Counted from the stretch's first letter, positions 8,571 through 20,673 are shown. The stretch: 64,000 nt of DNA from Lasiosphaeria ovina (GCA_033439765.1 JAULSN010000007.1:62001-126000), one strand, 5' to 3'. A program made the numbers and translations. The notes: generated from the letters alone by a model not told the origin.

Positions 8571-11500
8571 CTACCTTATAGGCTTAGCTAATCCAATCTG
8601 TCGTACGAATGCCTGGTGGAGAGAGTGGTTGAGAGCCTTAGTCAAACCGTCGGCCATTATGTCGGCCGATGGGGTATATTCTACCCTGATCTTCTGTTGA
8701 CTGACTTCCTGACGTAACCAGTGGTTGTGGATATCCACATGCCGTAGCTTTGTTTGTAGTGTAGCTATCTCGGCCGTAACTAGCCGGATAGTCTGTTTAT
8801 TGTCATACTGAATTCGAATGCGGTGATCGTCTAGCCGTACGGATAGGTCAGTTAGTAGTCGGCCTATAAAGAGGGCCTCTTTTGCTACTTGCGATAGAGC
8901 TAGGAGTTCGGCTTCCGTAGTTGAGGTTGTTACCGTATTCTGTTTACTGGCCCTCCAGCCGACTAGTCTACCAAATAGCTTTATGGCGTATGCTTGAGAG
9001 CTTTTTCGATCAAGACGGTTATCTGTAAAGGAAGCGTCACTGGCTACGATATAGTCGTCCTTACCCCCTAGTTGTAAGGCTAGGTTACGTGTAGTATATA
9101 GGTAGTGTAACACTTGATCAGCTGCCTTGTGGTGTTGTGGGCCAGGGTTGTGATTGAATCTGACTAGTCTTGATGTAGCGAAGGCGATGTCTGGCCTCGT
9201 AATTACGGCTGCGTATAGGATCGATCCAGTCTTCTTTTGGTAGGCTGTTGTAGAGCTGGGCTCGGCGGTACTGTCGAAGGGGAGTAGTTCAACTGCAGCT
9301 ATAGGGACCTTGGTCTTGGTTGTAGGTAGTTGGCTAGCCAACCTGGCGATCTTGTCGATATAAGCTGTTTGAGATAGCCAGATTAGACCCCTCTTCCGAT
9401 TTCTTATGACTTCAATCCCCAGGAACCACTGTAAGTCGGCTCCGCCTGTAAGCTCGTATTTCTGTTGTAGCTGCTAGGCTAGTTGCTGTGCCTTAATCGT
9501 ATCTTCCTTTCGATAGCTAAAGACTATATCGTCGACGTAGAAGAAGATAAGGATCCCATCTTTGATTAGGATACAAGGTTCGTGTGGGACCGTCTGGAAG
9601 CCCAAGTCCAATAGGGTCCTCGTAAGCTCCTTTTGCTAGAGTAGTGGTGACTGCCGTAGACCGTATAATGCCTTTTTTAGTCTTAGGACCTTACCCGGGT
9701 TCTTGTAGCCGGGTGGCATCTGTATATAGACCGTGTCTTCTAAGTTGGCGTTGGCGAAGGCGTTGACTGCGTCGTACTGCTTGAGCTCTAGGTCAAATCT
9801 AGCCGTAATAGCCATTACTATACGGAAGGACCTAGCCGCTAGGGTGGCTGTATAGGTCTCTTGCTCTGTTGGCTTCTGTTGATCGCCCCTGACGACTAGT
9901 CTAGCCTTGTACTTCTTGAAGGATCCGTCTTGGTTGACTTTGTAGGTATAGACCCATATATAATCGAGGACTTGTTGGCCCTGTTGCCGTGGATCCTGCC
10001 GGTCGACCTCGATCCAGGACTGTATTGTATAGTGGCTGGCTAAGTGGTCTTCTTTAGCTTGTTGGAAGAGGGCCCCGAATGGATGGTCCTTAAGTTGGTG
10101 GTGCCACTTTGGTGGTGGTGGTAGGTCTTGACCGTATAGACTCTGTAGTCCATTTGGTCGTCGACTAAGCCGTTGGACCTCGGCCTTAGTTAGGGACTTA
10201 GTTCTAACTGGCTGGACTAGTCGGCCCGCTAGGAAGGCTGCTATCTACGGTTCAAAAGTAGATTGGCTAGTACTAGCTTGTTGAATAGGGATTGTGAGTA
10301 GTGCCGCTGTAGGAGAAAGAGGGGGTGTGGGATACGGTTCGAATTTTTCGGAGTCTTCCTCTTCGTCTTCCTGGCCCCTATCTTCCTGGTCCCCGTCTTC
10401 GTCGTCTTCGAAATCTAGGATCGGTTGGACGACTATTTCATCTAGGATTACTGGCTCGGGTACGTCTGGTTCGGCTAATTGGATATTGGTAAGGAGCTGG
10501 CTTAGTTCATCGAGTTGTATATGTAGGCAGTCGTCCTTCAATGCTTGGAGGTCCCCGCTGAAGGTCTCTTTTTCATTGAAGACGACGTCTCTTGTGTTGA
10601 TGACTTTGTTGGTGAGTGGGTTCCAGATCCTGTAGATGTTTGAGGAGCTGTAGCCGACTAAGTAGCCGACCCAGGCTCTTGGCTCCAGCTTTGGATTCCA
10701 CTGAGTTAGGTGCCTTGGCCGTGGGTATACCCCTTTCTGGGCGTTGGGAGTCAGGGCGAACGCCTTATACCTGTAGGCTCGAAGATGGGTCTGGTCTGGC
10801 TTCCTATTTTCCGTAACTATGCCGTCCCGATGAGCTAGGTAGGTATAAAAACGGTCGTATGGTGTAGCCCAGTTATAACCGTATTTGGGTGTTCGGCTGT
10901 TTAGGTAGACTGCGGCTCTGGCGATCTCTGGCCATAGGGTAGCTGGGAGCCTGGTACCCGCTCTCATCGCTCTTACTTTGCTGGCTATTATACCCCCTAA
11001 GCGTTTAGCTCCGCCGTTCTGAGCGGGTGTGTTAGGTGCCGATGGTTCAACCTTAATCGAGCGTTGGTTGAAGACGGCCCTGATAACTGGTCTATTGAAC
11101 TCGTTGTCGCATTCTACTACCCTCGGCCGTAGTTGGTATTGTTCTAGGATACCGAAGAGGTGTTGTAGTGCTTGGATAATCGAGTCTGCCTCTCTATTAT
11201 AGAGGTAGTAGTCCCAGGCTAGGCCAGACCATCGGTCGGTAACTAGTAGCTGGTAGCGATAGTCGTTGTATCCTTTGTTATAGTCGAAGAGGTCGATAGC
11301 TAGCCGTGACCCAGGTCCTTCGTTGTGTTCCCTAGGTTGCCGGCGTACCTGGATTTTGGTCTTGGCTTTACCGCAGGCCTCACAGTCAACCGTAGTAGGT
11401 CCTTTGATCCGTACGCCTTGGGAGTACTGGACTAGATGCTCTAGTGCTTGTGGGCCTGGGTAACCGAGTCGAAGATGCCACAGGTCTGCGAGTGCCTTAC

Positions 11501-13226
11501 TAGGTCGTCTCTGGGTGTAGGTATTGAACTTTTTACGGCGTATAGCGAAGGCCGCCCTGGAGTAACTAGTCGGTAGGTCCTCAAGGACGAATTGGTCGTA
11601 TCGATCCGTAAGGTAGCCGAGAGTAGATCCGTCGGACCGCCTCAAGCAGTTGTAGCCAGGACTGTTGTCCCACTAGATGCCGTATTTTCGTAGTTGCCGT
11701 AAGGATACCAGATTGCAGACGAATCTGGGGTAATAGGCTACATCTCTGAGCTTCAGGATACATTTGTTTTGTGGGCCCTGGATCTGGATATCCACGTCTC
11801 CGTATCCCTGGACCGGTACTGGGTTCTCCCCAGCCCATAGGTAGTCCCCGGGTAGAGCCTTCTTATAGTGGTTAAATCTAGATCTTTGGTTAAATATATG
11901 TATAGTGGTTCCCGAGTCTAGGATAGCTGAGTGCTTCAGGGGATACTCAGCTATGGAGAAGGCTGTATTTGTAATCAGAAAGCTAGCTCGGCACCGACCG
12001 ACTGCACGGCCTAGTCAATCTGACCTTTGGTGCCGTAGCCTCTCAACCTCTTTTTGAAGGTCTAGATCTTGTAGAGCTTCTTTGGCCCTGGTCCGAACAT
12101 ACTCTCTCTCCTGAAAGCCCTCAGGGGCCAATTCAGGGAAAGCGTAGAAGCATCGTGTAAGGTAGTGGAACTGGCCATAACAGGGGCATACAGTAGCAGT
12201 AGTCACCGTACCCGGGGCCTTCTTTGGCCTTTTCCTGGGTCCTTCTTCGGTACTGCCGCCACGCTGTCTTTTCCTTTGGCCTTTCTTTGGTTCCTCCCCG
12301 TCCATATCGGGTACGACTTCGCTACCAGGAGCGTCCTCCTGGTAGGCCTCTTTACCACCTTTTGTGGCGGCAAAGGAGGGGCCAAACGAGCCTTTAGCTA
12401 CGCGGTTGCCAACCGGTATCCGGGCCTTCGTCTATGTCCTTACCTCCTCCCGAAAGTCGCGGGTAACCTCCCGATAGGTAAGGGTACCTTGCTTGATACT
12501 GGACTTTTGAGCTACCTTATAGGCCGTGACCCAGCCGTTGAATATTGGTTTTACTACGTTGGTAAAGTCGTCGAACCAGAACTGGGTTTTCTATATGTCT
12601 GGGATCCCTTTAACTAGCGCTATAGATATGGCTTTTTCCCATCGTTCAGACCACTAGATTAGGGTCTCTTCTTTAGGTGGATTTTTGAATGGTTGGACCG
12701 CCGCCCTATAGTCGGTACGGGCATTATTGACGGCCTCGTCGTGATCGATACCAGCCTGTATAGTAAGGGCCTTATACCAGCGGGTAATCGACTCTTCTGA
12801 CTTGCACGCTGTCTGCTGGAAGTGTAGGTTGACAGTCTTTAGGATCCACTGCTTCAGCCTTTTAATCTCATCGACTTGTTGAGTGTAGTCCTTGAGGTTG
12901 GCTTGGTATATATTCCACTCCATTTGGTAGGTGCGAAGGCCATCAGCCGTAAGGTCAGCGATCGTAATGAGTGGTCCAGAGGGTCCTGCAGGTTCTTCCT
13001 CGGCCATAGATTCGATACTGCCTCGGGCAGTAACAGTTGACTGGCTGGGAGTTCTGTGTTTGTGTCGTGCAGGGTCGGGAGCAGTAGGCTTGCTAAGGAA
13101 AGGAATCTGGCCTTGAATCTGGGTCCAGATATCCCCGGCGATAGCCTGGGACTTGAATTGTTCGTTCCAAGACTCCCAGTCCCTAGTGCTGGTAAGGTAG
13201 GCGGTCTGATCGTTGTTGGTAGTCAT
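8571..13226 (-). pseudogene. Copia gag-pol polyprotein with eight in-frame stops
   Basis: One frame of 1551 codons from ATG 13226 to TAG 8571. Domains in order: Gag (from residue 1); a C-x-C-x4-H-x4-C zinc knuckle near 347; aspartic protease DSGTT near 437; GAG-pre-integrase HHCC motif near 583-630; integrase core; reverse transcriptase with FYVDD near 1232; RNase H. In-frame stops: TAG at 12656-12654, 12593-12591, 12434-12432, 11675-11673, 10247-10245, 9638-9636 and 9476-9474; TGA at 12017-12015. No indel breaks the frame. The integrase catalytic glutamate is replaced by lysine (AAA at 11006-11004, within NGGAKR). These changes, and an adjacent TTA codon, all fit C-to-T at CpA. The polyprotein cannot be made intact without readthrough of several stops. 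Confidence 0.9.
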
Positions 13227-13263
13227 TTTTGCTGTTTTTTGACGTAGTTGATAAGTCGGTAGG

Positions 13264-13285
13264 TTGGGCGTATGAGACTCTTAAT
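13264..13285 (-). promoter_or_regulatory. Primer binding site, tRNA-Lys(CTT) 5'-half type
   Basis: Next to the 5' LTR the plus strand reads TTGGGCGTATGAGACTCTTAAT. From memory of fungal tRNA-Lys(CTT), GCGTATGAGACTCTTAAT is its D-stem/anticodon segment, with the CTT anticodon inside CTCTTAA. The tRNA would therefore prime after cleavage in or near the anticodon loop, as copia elements do with an initiator-tRNA half. The match is recalled, not searched. Confidence 0.6.
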
Positions 13286-13515
13286 TGTCAGATTTAATGT
13301 ATCTCCATTGTCTTGTCTTCTATCTAAGTACGCTGGGTAGTCCAGTCTTTATAGAGCTACGCAGTAGGAAACTGACCTTGGCCACAACTTAGGCCGCGTC
13401 TTACTCCTTGTTTGAGACCTTCTTCCTAAACGCACTAGCCGAGCTATCTGGCCCAGCCTGCTTCAACCTGTTTGACTGTAGTTTGGGGCCTGTAACTGCC
13501 CCTTTCTATCTGACA
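13286..13515 (-). repeat. 5' LTR of copia element
   Basis: 230 bp, TGTCAGA...TCTGACA; looks identical to 8300-8529; followed by the CAGAC target duplication at 13516-13520. Confidence 0.93.
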
Positions 13516-13520
13516 CAGAC

Positions 13521-14620
13521 TACTATTAGATGAAGATGCAGCTAGTAGACGACCAGGCCCACTTCCACTTCGATCGTAGTTCCCCTGCTACGATCCATAA
13601 GGTCGGGGGTAAATGCCCATTATGGTCCAGACTTGACCAACTTCACTCTCTGGGCCGACAATGGCAGCAGCAGCCGCGGCAGCAGCCAGTAGCCGGACTC
13701 TACGCACCGCCACCGCCGGCCGCAAACAACCTCCAGGAGTGGCCGCTGATACGGTTTGCTAGGTTGGGGTAGCAGGACAACGCCGCGCACGGGGGGATGT
13801 AAGTCAACAACGGCCTGCCGGAGTACTAGCGAGTACAAGCGATAAACCAACCAGTTAACGCATAGCCCAATATACTGCTCATAGGCGCGTTTGTCGACAC
13901 TCAAGATCTCATGGCATTTATGGGCGTAGAAAAACTGCAGCAGCTCGACTTGGACTTTCTCGGGCCTTTTGCTCTGGACGGAACAAACGCCGCCCCGATC
14001 GACACATGAGACGACCGAAGGCCGAGGTGGCATGACGGGGACCCTCAGCCAGAAACCAATGAGATGCGAAATCACGATAGTGATAATTGTCCTCATTAGC
14101 AACGGGGAGCCCCGCACCGCAGCCCACCAGGAAACTAGGCAGCCAAGGCAGCCCGTAAAACATGGCAGCTATTTCTGCGAATAATCGCATTGCGGCTCTC
14201 TCTGCAGAAAATTGCGATTGCGAGGATGTTCTCCGCGAAAAATCTCGCACGCCCATCTCGTCCGACCAGTGCAAGAGCGTGGAGACAGCACGAGTCTCTC
14301 AGCTTGGGCCAGAGAGCGGCAGAGTAGGGGCGGCAGGCAGGATACATAGCCGGGGTCCGGCCATGCCCACCGTTACATCACGACCATCGTCTTGCCATGA
14401 CCATTGTCTTGCCATGACCATCGTCTTGCTATCGCCATCGAGATAAACCAATAAGAGGCAGGACACGGCCCGAGTCCAACCATCTCCACTCCTTTCTTTC
14501 TTTGCACTCACCTTCTCTCTCGGTGTCTCGCTCGGCAGGCTCCTGAGTCACACACAAACACGCCCCAGGACTCGGCCAACACACAACACCACTACCGTCA
14601 TCTCAAGACAAGACTCGCTC
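13521..14620. other. No gene recognised; short tandem repeat
   Basis: No convincing coding sequence. At about 14378-14435 the 18-bp unit CCATGACCATCGTCTTGC is repeated about three times. GTATCAGT at about 14650 after an ATG at 14624 could be a first-exon splice site of the cyclin-like remnant downstream. Confidence 0.35.
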
Positions 14621-15144
14621 AGCATGGCGAGGAAGGAGACTTGCTCAGGTATCAGTGTCTCATCCTGGAAGTCAGCGGCCAGTGCCTTGGGCCGCGTATT
14701 TCATTTCACCACATTAGCCTCGGCTCATCCTTCCCTTCGATTAACACGTAAGGCAGTCCCGTTAAGGATTGATTCCAAGACTTTTGCCGAGGCGCGAGGA
14801 CCCGCACCACACCCACCGCCGAGAAGGTGCCCCTCACGACGGGTGGGCTTGCTCCCTAATATCTAGATGCAGGAGGAAGCAAAACAACAGCACAGGGGTG
14901 CGGCTGGAAAACAAACAAAAGAGCCACGTAGCGGGTGCGGGACTCGACTGCCGATACAGAGCTCGACCTGGAATAGGGAGCCTCGTCCGGCCAGCACGGA
15001 AAAGGCAACCGCTGCGGGCGATCCTTGACGCCTCGTCACCATGGTGCTTACAAGGGCAGCAGCGCAATGGGCATCAGCACTCCGGGCAGCGCGGGCAGCG
15101 CGCAGACACAACAGGAGACTCTAGAGATGCGAAGCTTCTCTCCA

Positions 15145-16110
15145 CACTTAGTATCTAGAGGAATATAGAGAAGATATGTTCAAGAAGAACGCGCTTCTTA
15201 AAGAGAAAGGGGTAAGTAAGCAGCCTGTGCTGAGCAACCAGCCCCCCTCCGACCGCCGGGGGGAGGAGGGAAGAGAGCAGAAAGAAAAGAGGAAGGGAAA
15301 ATAGGGCTAACCTGTGAGTGCTTCAAGGAAAACACGTTGCCCAACCAAGCCATCACTAGGAGGCAGCCATGCATCAATTGGAGCTTCAAAGCTCGCATTC
15401 TCAACTCTCTGGTCGAGGTCGCCCACAGCTGTTGTCTGACGCCCGACTCGCTTTTCCTTGCCGTCAACCTGCTCGACAGATACAGCGAGAGGCGCGTCAT
15501 CCTAGTAGAAACACTCCTTGCTAGCTGCCATGACCTGCCTGTGGATAGTGGCCAAGTACTCGGAATCCAAGGATGACACGATTAGCTACTACTGCGCCCC
15601 GTGCTTGAATAAGCTCAGAAGCCTCCTCCACCACGACAGCACACACCCTACACGACCGGCTATCTCGAGTCGCTTCAAGACGAGGTCGAACCCGATGTCT
15701 ACGAGAGACACTACTCGGAGGACATGTTCAGGAGAGGATGGAGCTTAAAATTCTCGAGACGGTTGAGTGGCAGATAAGTCACTCGGACATTAGCTTCTTC
15801 TGCGAGCTCTTCCTGATTCACGAGTCGAGCAGCGAGGTTCAGCACTTAGCAGCATAAATCAGCCAAATGACGCTGTATGTACATAGAAAGCCTCGTCGGA
15901 GTCAAGCCGTCGGTGATCGCAAAGCTCTCCGTCGCCGTGTGGCCCGCGAATTGATAGGTAGCAAGGAAGAATATGTCTGGGAGGCTCCAACCGCCCGTGT
16001 GGAAGACGACTCCTGGGGCATGATGGTCAACGACCACCAGAAATCCTGACCGAGTTGTATTCCCGAGGGCGCTTCTCGAACGTCTCGACGACGCTGCGGG
16101 ACATGGTCCG
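15145..16110 (+). pseudogene. Cyclin-like protein, decayed
   Basis: Fragments in order match a B-type/mitotic cyclin box. First YLEEYREDMF (about 15150). An intron-like GTAAGTAA follows at about 15210. Then QPCINWSFKARILNSLVEVA, the LTPDSLFLAVNLLDRY helix and ERRVI (15380-15500), a frame change, CLWIVAKYSESKD, and after another frame change ERMELKILETVEWQI and FFCELFL (15726-15840). The cyclin C-fold signature GVKPSVIAKLSV and a further LYSRGRFSNVSTTLRDMV stretch reach about 16110. Intact cyclins bind and activate a CDK. At least two frameshifts and several stops make this copy non-functional. The exact subfamily cannot be given. Confidence 0.6.
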
Positions 16111-16740
16111 GCCATGGGAAGATTGTCCGGTGGCAGGTCAAGCCAGGGGACGAGCAGATGACGGCTGTGGCGGCTGCCTACGTCCAGGGCACGGCAGACG
16201 GAAGCCATGTGCCACGGCCGCCTTGCCAGCATCGACCCCTTCACAGGTGGAGGGGCTTTCCTGGCAGCTGGCGAGGCTAGCCACCTTGTACTCGGGCTAC
16301 CTAGGTGAGCTGCAACTAGAACATCTATCGAGTTCCGAACGAGTCCCCCACTCCTTTTCTACTTGTTTGTCTTTAAATAATATTGACTTGCTATCGTGCT
16401 TGTGTGCTCCTTCTTGCTTGCTCCTACTCCGTTTGTCCCGCTTCTTTTCTGCTTCCTCACTGCGTGCTTAGTCCCTCTCACCACCTCACTTGTCCAGTTC
16501 TTTTACTCGTCTATTTTAACCTCAGCTACAGGAGCTCTGCCGCTCTTCTGGCAGGCTTCTTTTCATTCAGGGTTCCACCATAGGTGGTGGTCTAGCGGTA
16601 TGGCAAGGTGGTCCAGCCGTGGTTCGAGCCTTCCGGCGCGTCAAGTGGTGCTCGTGCCGAGTACGTCAAGATTGATCCTATTAACCGACCGGCACTGTGC
16701 TAACAAGCAGTAACACTACAGCTCTCTTGCGACCGACTCC
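16111..16740. other. No gene recognised; C/T-rich stretch
   Basis: Pyrimidine-rich non-coding sequence (16330-16560). At 16576-16625 there are tRNA-like box A and box B words, but no cloverleaf can be folded. Confidence 0.4.
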
Positions 16741-16761
16741 GTGGCTCACGGCACTTCGGCC

Positions 16762-18790
16762 ATGACAGAGACCCATGGTGCATCACCGCAACCCCCCCGG
16801 CCCGACGAGATCAATGCTGGGGATACTGAAAGCCAGGAGGGGAGCACCAAGCAGCCTGAGACCCGTCCGATTTCTCAGGAGCAATTGGTAGCCGAAGTGA
16901 AGGGCATCTATGCCGGCTTGGTGATGGTCGAAGCCAAATGCATCGAAGTGGACGGCGCCCAGATGCCCACAATACGCATTTCGCTCGACATCATCGGGTT
17001 CCTGGAGAAGACCCCGCACACCAGGTTGGTGCTGCTTTAGGATGGCAAAATGCGGCAAAATGCAGCTATGGAGTGGCTCGCCATGGTTCTGAAGGACGCG
17101 ATACAAGGATATGAGATGCAGTCGACCCTCGAAGCGGCCGAGGACTTGCCTGCGACCCCCGAGGAGAGGAGAGGACTTGCATACAGCCTCTGATGACCAG
17201 CCTACCATCTCCGAGGACTTGCCTGCGACTACTAAGGACTTGTCCACGACCTCTCATGACTAGTCTATGACCTCTAAGGCTTTGCCCGCGATCCCCGGTG
17301 ACTTGCCTACGACCCCTGAGGATAGCCTCTGGTGCCTTGCTCGCGACCACCCGAGACTTGCCTACAGCCTCTGATGGCTAGCCAGCTTGCGGCCTCCGGG
17401 GACTTGTCCACAACCCTCGATGACCCACTCACGACCCCCGATGACCAATCCTCGACGGCCTCTGAGGACTTGCCTATGACTCCTGAGGAGGCTTCTGTTT
17501 ACTCGGAGAAGAGTCCTCCTCAAGTTCACAGCCCCGAGGATTATCTGCATTCATTCCAGGTAAGCCCAGGAGTTGCGTGCTAAGGAAATTGGATGGGCCC
17601 GAGCACGACAAATTGGCCGCGCTCGCGACGGCGGAAATCGGCGAAGAGGGTCGCAAGAAAGTGATCAACCAAAAGGGCCTTCTCGACACCGAATACGACC
17701 TGGTCGACAAACTCTCGCAAAACTTGAAGATGGCGAAAGAGAAGGCCGTCAAGAAAAAAGCGGACGAGGCCGCCTAAGCGAAAAGAGACAGGAATGACTT
17801 GGACCCCGACCCCGAGGCGACGCCGACCCGTGTGGGTGTAACGCCAGACGACCCGGAGGCTCAGAGCAGGCCTCTCCTGAAGAGGCTGGCATTGCTGCCG
17901 AGGATTTGGGCAAGGACATGGCAGACACAGCAGTCGGCGCTGTTGCCCACACCAAGAAGAGAAAGCCCAAGTCCAAGACGAAGCCCAAGCCCAAGAAGAA
18001 GCCCAAAACCGGAACGCTAGTCACCGTCGATCCAAGGCCGCTGCATGACCGGAACAAGTACAGGACGGTTAGCAAGGAAATCTAGTGCCAGTCAACAGCC
18101 AATTTATCCTCAGCCTCAGCGCACAGCAGTTCCAGGCTCTCATTGCGTTGTACCGCACATTACTGCATGAGCACCACGACTTTTTATTGGCATCGCAGCA
18201 CCCCAGCGCGTCGCCAGCGCTCCAGGGGTTCGCAACCAACTATGCTATGTCTGCGGGAATGTGGAGGCATGACGTACATTCCTTCCTTGAGGTCTTGCGC
18301 AACCGAGTCCCCGAATCTCTGGAACACATGAACAATTTCCTCAAAGTATGTTGTCTTTGCTAGATGAGACTGTCCCACGGTTCGGTGAGACCTAGATCGA
18401 ATGCAAAGGAGATTTGGGCCGATACGGCCAAGTGGAGGCGCTGCCCCCCTGCTAGGTCTACTGTACGACGGACAGATGCGCTAACAGAGACTGACACCTG
18501 CTGCGTAGAATGGCTATTTGGTAGTAGAGGCCGAGCAGCAGCGCTGGTGGGACATCTCCGGGAGGAGTACACTCGGATCCTGGACAAAGACAGCACGGTC
18601 GGCCGCCCTCTACCACCCCCTGGCCATTCTGGCGCGGCCCCGGTGTGGTGCGTCCGACCCTGACGCACTCTTCGACGGGCAGAGTGTCCCAGCTTTTCTA
18701 CTTCATCAAGGCTCTCGTCGCCAAAACCCCGTTTTTCGCCGCGCGGGAATCCGGTTGGGCTGCCGAGCTTTAACAGTTCCCCTCCGCGCC
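16762..18790 (+). pseudogene. Est1-type DNA/RNA-binding domain protein, decayed
   Basis: Resembles a fungal family annotated with the Est1-type DNA/RNA-binding domain. The first part starts at ATG 16762 and contains QLVAEVKGIYAGLVMVEAKC (about 16885-16945). A repetitive, stop-rich Pro/Asp/Glu region follows (17040-17560), then a lysine-rich segment near 17955-18010. The family core returns at 18124-18340: FQALIALYRTLLHEHHDF, ASQHPSASPAL, MWRHDVHSFLEVLR. Later pieces in shifting frames read LYETVPRFGET-like sequence, ALYHPLAILARP and LFYFIKAL...PFFAARES (to about 18760). Multiple frameshifts and stops rule out one product. Intact members are hypothetical proteins; the link to telomerase factor EST1 is by domain name only. 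Confidence 0.55.
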
Positions 18791-18860
18791 AGATGCATTT
18801 CGCGTCCAGGTCTTTCACAGCCAAAGCGAATTCATCAGAACCTCAGCTGAAACACCACAC

Positions 18861-20369
18861 CGCCAACACTTGAATTAACGGACCCTCCCGCCCACTCCTC
18901 ACCCAAACCAGCAGTCAAGCAGAACGATGTTTTGCGGTTATTTGCCTTAGCAAGTATTTTCATGCATGCACTCACTGAATCAACATACGAAGATACCGCA
19001 GCTACCTTCTTCATCAGCTCGCGCCGCCGCCGCCGCCGCCGCCGCCGCCTGGTCTCTAATTGATTGACACCTTGCGCCACCTCCCCATCACTCGAGCCCT
19101 GCCAGTTGTGCAATTTTGGCTGCCCTTCATGTCATCCTCGCTGCCGGAGCCGACAGAGCAACCAAAAAAAAAAAGAAGCCTTTGCCCTCCAAAAGTGCTG
19201 CCTCGCGACAGACGCCAGCCAACCCTACGACCAATGCGCCTTCCGCAGCAGGCGATAGTGATCTTGACTTCTGGAGGCGGTCCAAGGATTTCTTTTCCAC
19301 TACCACGTTGCACGCCTGATTCGCCCTCCAGCGGAGCCAACATGGTTTTGACATTCCGGCTTTCGGACGGCTCCATCAACACGGAGAGCTGGGCTGAATG
19401 GCGTCGCTCCATGCCTGAAGGAATTAAAGAAGTGAAAGTCGACGGCCCATACCGCAATACGTTTAGATAACAAAATTCATCATCTCTTCCGACAATTTGC
19501 TAGCAATCTTCAGCAAGTTGTCCAGGCGTTTAGTACTCCTGGTGTCTCAGCCGACACTTGAAGGCCTACCGGTACCGCGTTTATACGCAGTACCGAGTCG
19601 AGATTTTTCTTTCTTGGTACTTACTTCAGCCCCCTTCCCCCCTTTTTCTTTTGTCCAGGCGTTGTATTGACGAATGCTTCCTTATGTGGTATAAAAAGGT
19701 GTGATGTTTGTTTTTTAATATCCAGATTGCTTTGAGGCTCTTGAGATGTTAGAGAGCCGGCAAGACGCGCTGTCGGTTATATTTTTATAAAAGTAGAGAT
19801 AAACAGACGCCTATCTCTCGCTCCCCAAGGCGTTACAATATACGTGCTGTTTTTCCCCCTTTCACGTACGAGATACCTCATTTTCGCGATTACTGCACGA
19901 CTGGATTTGTAATTGCTTGTTTCTTGGACACTGCACGGGTGAACTTGTATTGCTTGTTTCTTGGTAATGGTTTTGCATTTTCGTTGACAACCTCAAGTGA
20001 GTCGTCCTGGCTTGAGATTCCCACGCTTGAGGAGGGGACAGGACAGGCCGAGGCTTTCAGTCAGAACAGGCGAGGAAAGAAATTACGAGGAGAGAACTGG
20101 AAGCGAAGAACAAAAGCAATAGTGTTCACGAGGAGAGTGACTCGGATCAACATGCCAGGATACGAGTGTCGCCTCTCCCGATAATCACCATCGTTATACT
20201 AGCCCCGTAGGTTGGGTTACTCCCGTCTTTGACTGACCACTCTGTAGTAGTTGCCCTTCGCAATCGCCTCTCAGGCTCTCTCATGAGCGCCTGTTATCTA
20301 ACCATGTATCCTCGACGAAATCCAAAGCTAGGTTCTGTCCATGAATGTGCTGCTAGCTTCATTATAGGA
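18861..20369. other. No gene recognised; GCC microsatellite
   Basis: A (GCC)9-10 tract lies at 19021-19050, giving shadow poly-Arg/poly-Ala frames. Reading frames around 19060-19470 are short and unmatched. 19480-20360 is AT-richer and appears non-coding. Confidence 0.4.
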
Positions 20370-20640
20370 TGGAGCCAAAGTTCGAGTGTGTGGAGCGGAG
20401 GAGGCGGGATGTGATGCGCCAAGCCAAGGCAAATGGAAGTTTTCGCCTACCTTACATATTTTTACTTTTTCAACCTGGCTTAATCCGCTCACACTATCGG
20501 AGGATTTCATAATTACGTATTCAGGCCATCAGGCAACCAGCCGAGGAATTCATATGCCTTTTCTCGGCTCCTCCTTCTCTTCTAACTTCCTTCCCTTAAA
20601 AATTTTCACCTCTTCCCCTCCCGCTAGTCAACCGTTCGCA
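20370..20640 (+). promoter_or_regulatory. Promoter-like block upstream of HNH gene, duplicated at 48.2-48.7 kb
   Basis: The block runs from GTGTGTGGAGCGGAGGAGG to CTTCCCTTAAAAATTTTCACC, just upstream of the HNH coding region. It recurs in reverse orientation at 48246-48660, where its main part is present twice in tandem. On the strand of the 48-kb copies it contains a TATA-like CATATAAATACC. Shared blocks include AGGAGCTGAGAA, GGTTGCCTGATGGCC, TTACGTAATTATG and CCTTGGCTTGGCGCATCAC. Confidence 0.5.
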
Positions 20641-20673
20641 GAAACACCACACTCAGAGCAGCACTCACCGGCC

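Larger units (their letters stand above)
8295..13520 (-). mobile_element. Ty1/copia LTR retrotransposon, full length with target duplication
   Basis: Element 8300-13515, transcribed leftward. It has two 230-bp LTRs that look identical by eye, each starting TGTCAGA and ending TCTGACA. The 5-bp direct repeat CAGAC is present on both sides (8295-8299 and 13516-13520), the hallmark of integrase-mediated insertion. A tRNA-derived primer site abuts the 5' LTR and a purine tract abuts the 3' LTR. The internal part is one continuous gag-pol frame broken by stops but no frameshifts. Identical LTRs suggest recent insertion, whereas the stops suggest an already mutated source copy. Confidence 0.93.

Noticed and set aside
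8571..13226. Deliberate amber recoding in the copia element
   Set aside because: A TGA is also present and the stops fit CpA-to-TpA mutation together with missense changes of the same type; kept only as a minor alternative.
16570..16640. tRNA-like words (TAGCGGTATGG and GGTTCGAGCC)
   Set aside because: The stems around the T loop do not pair and no acceptor stem can be drawn; at most a chance or SINE-like remnant.
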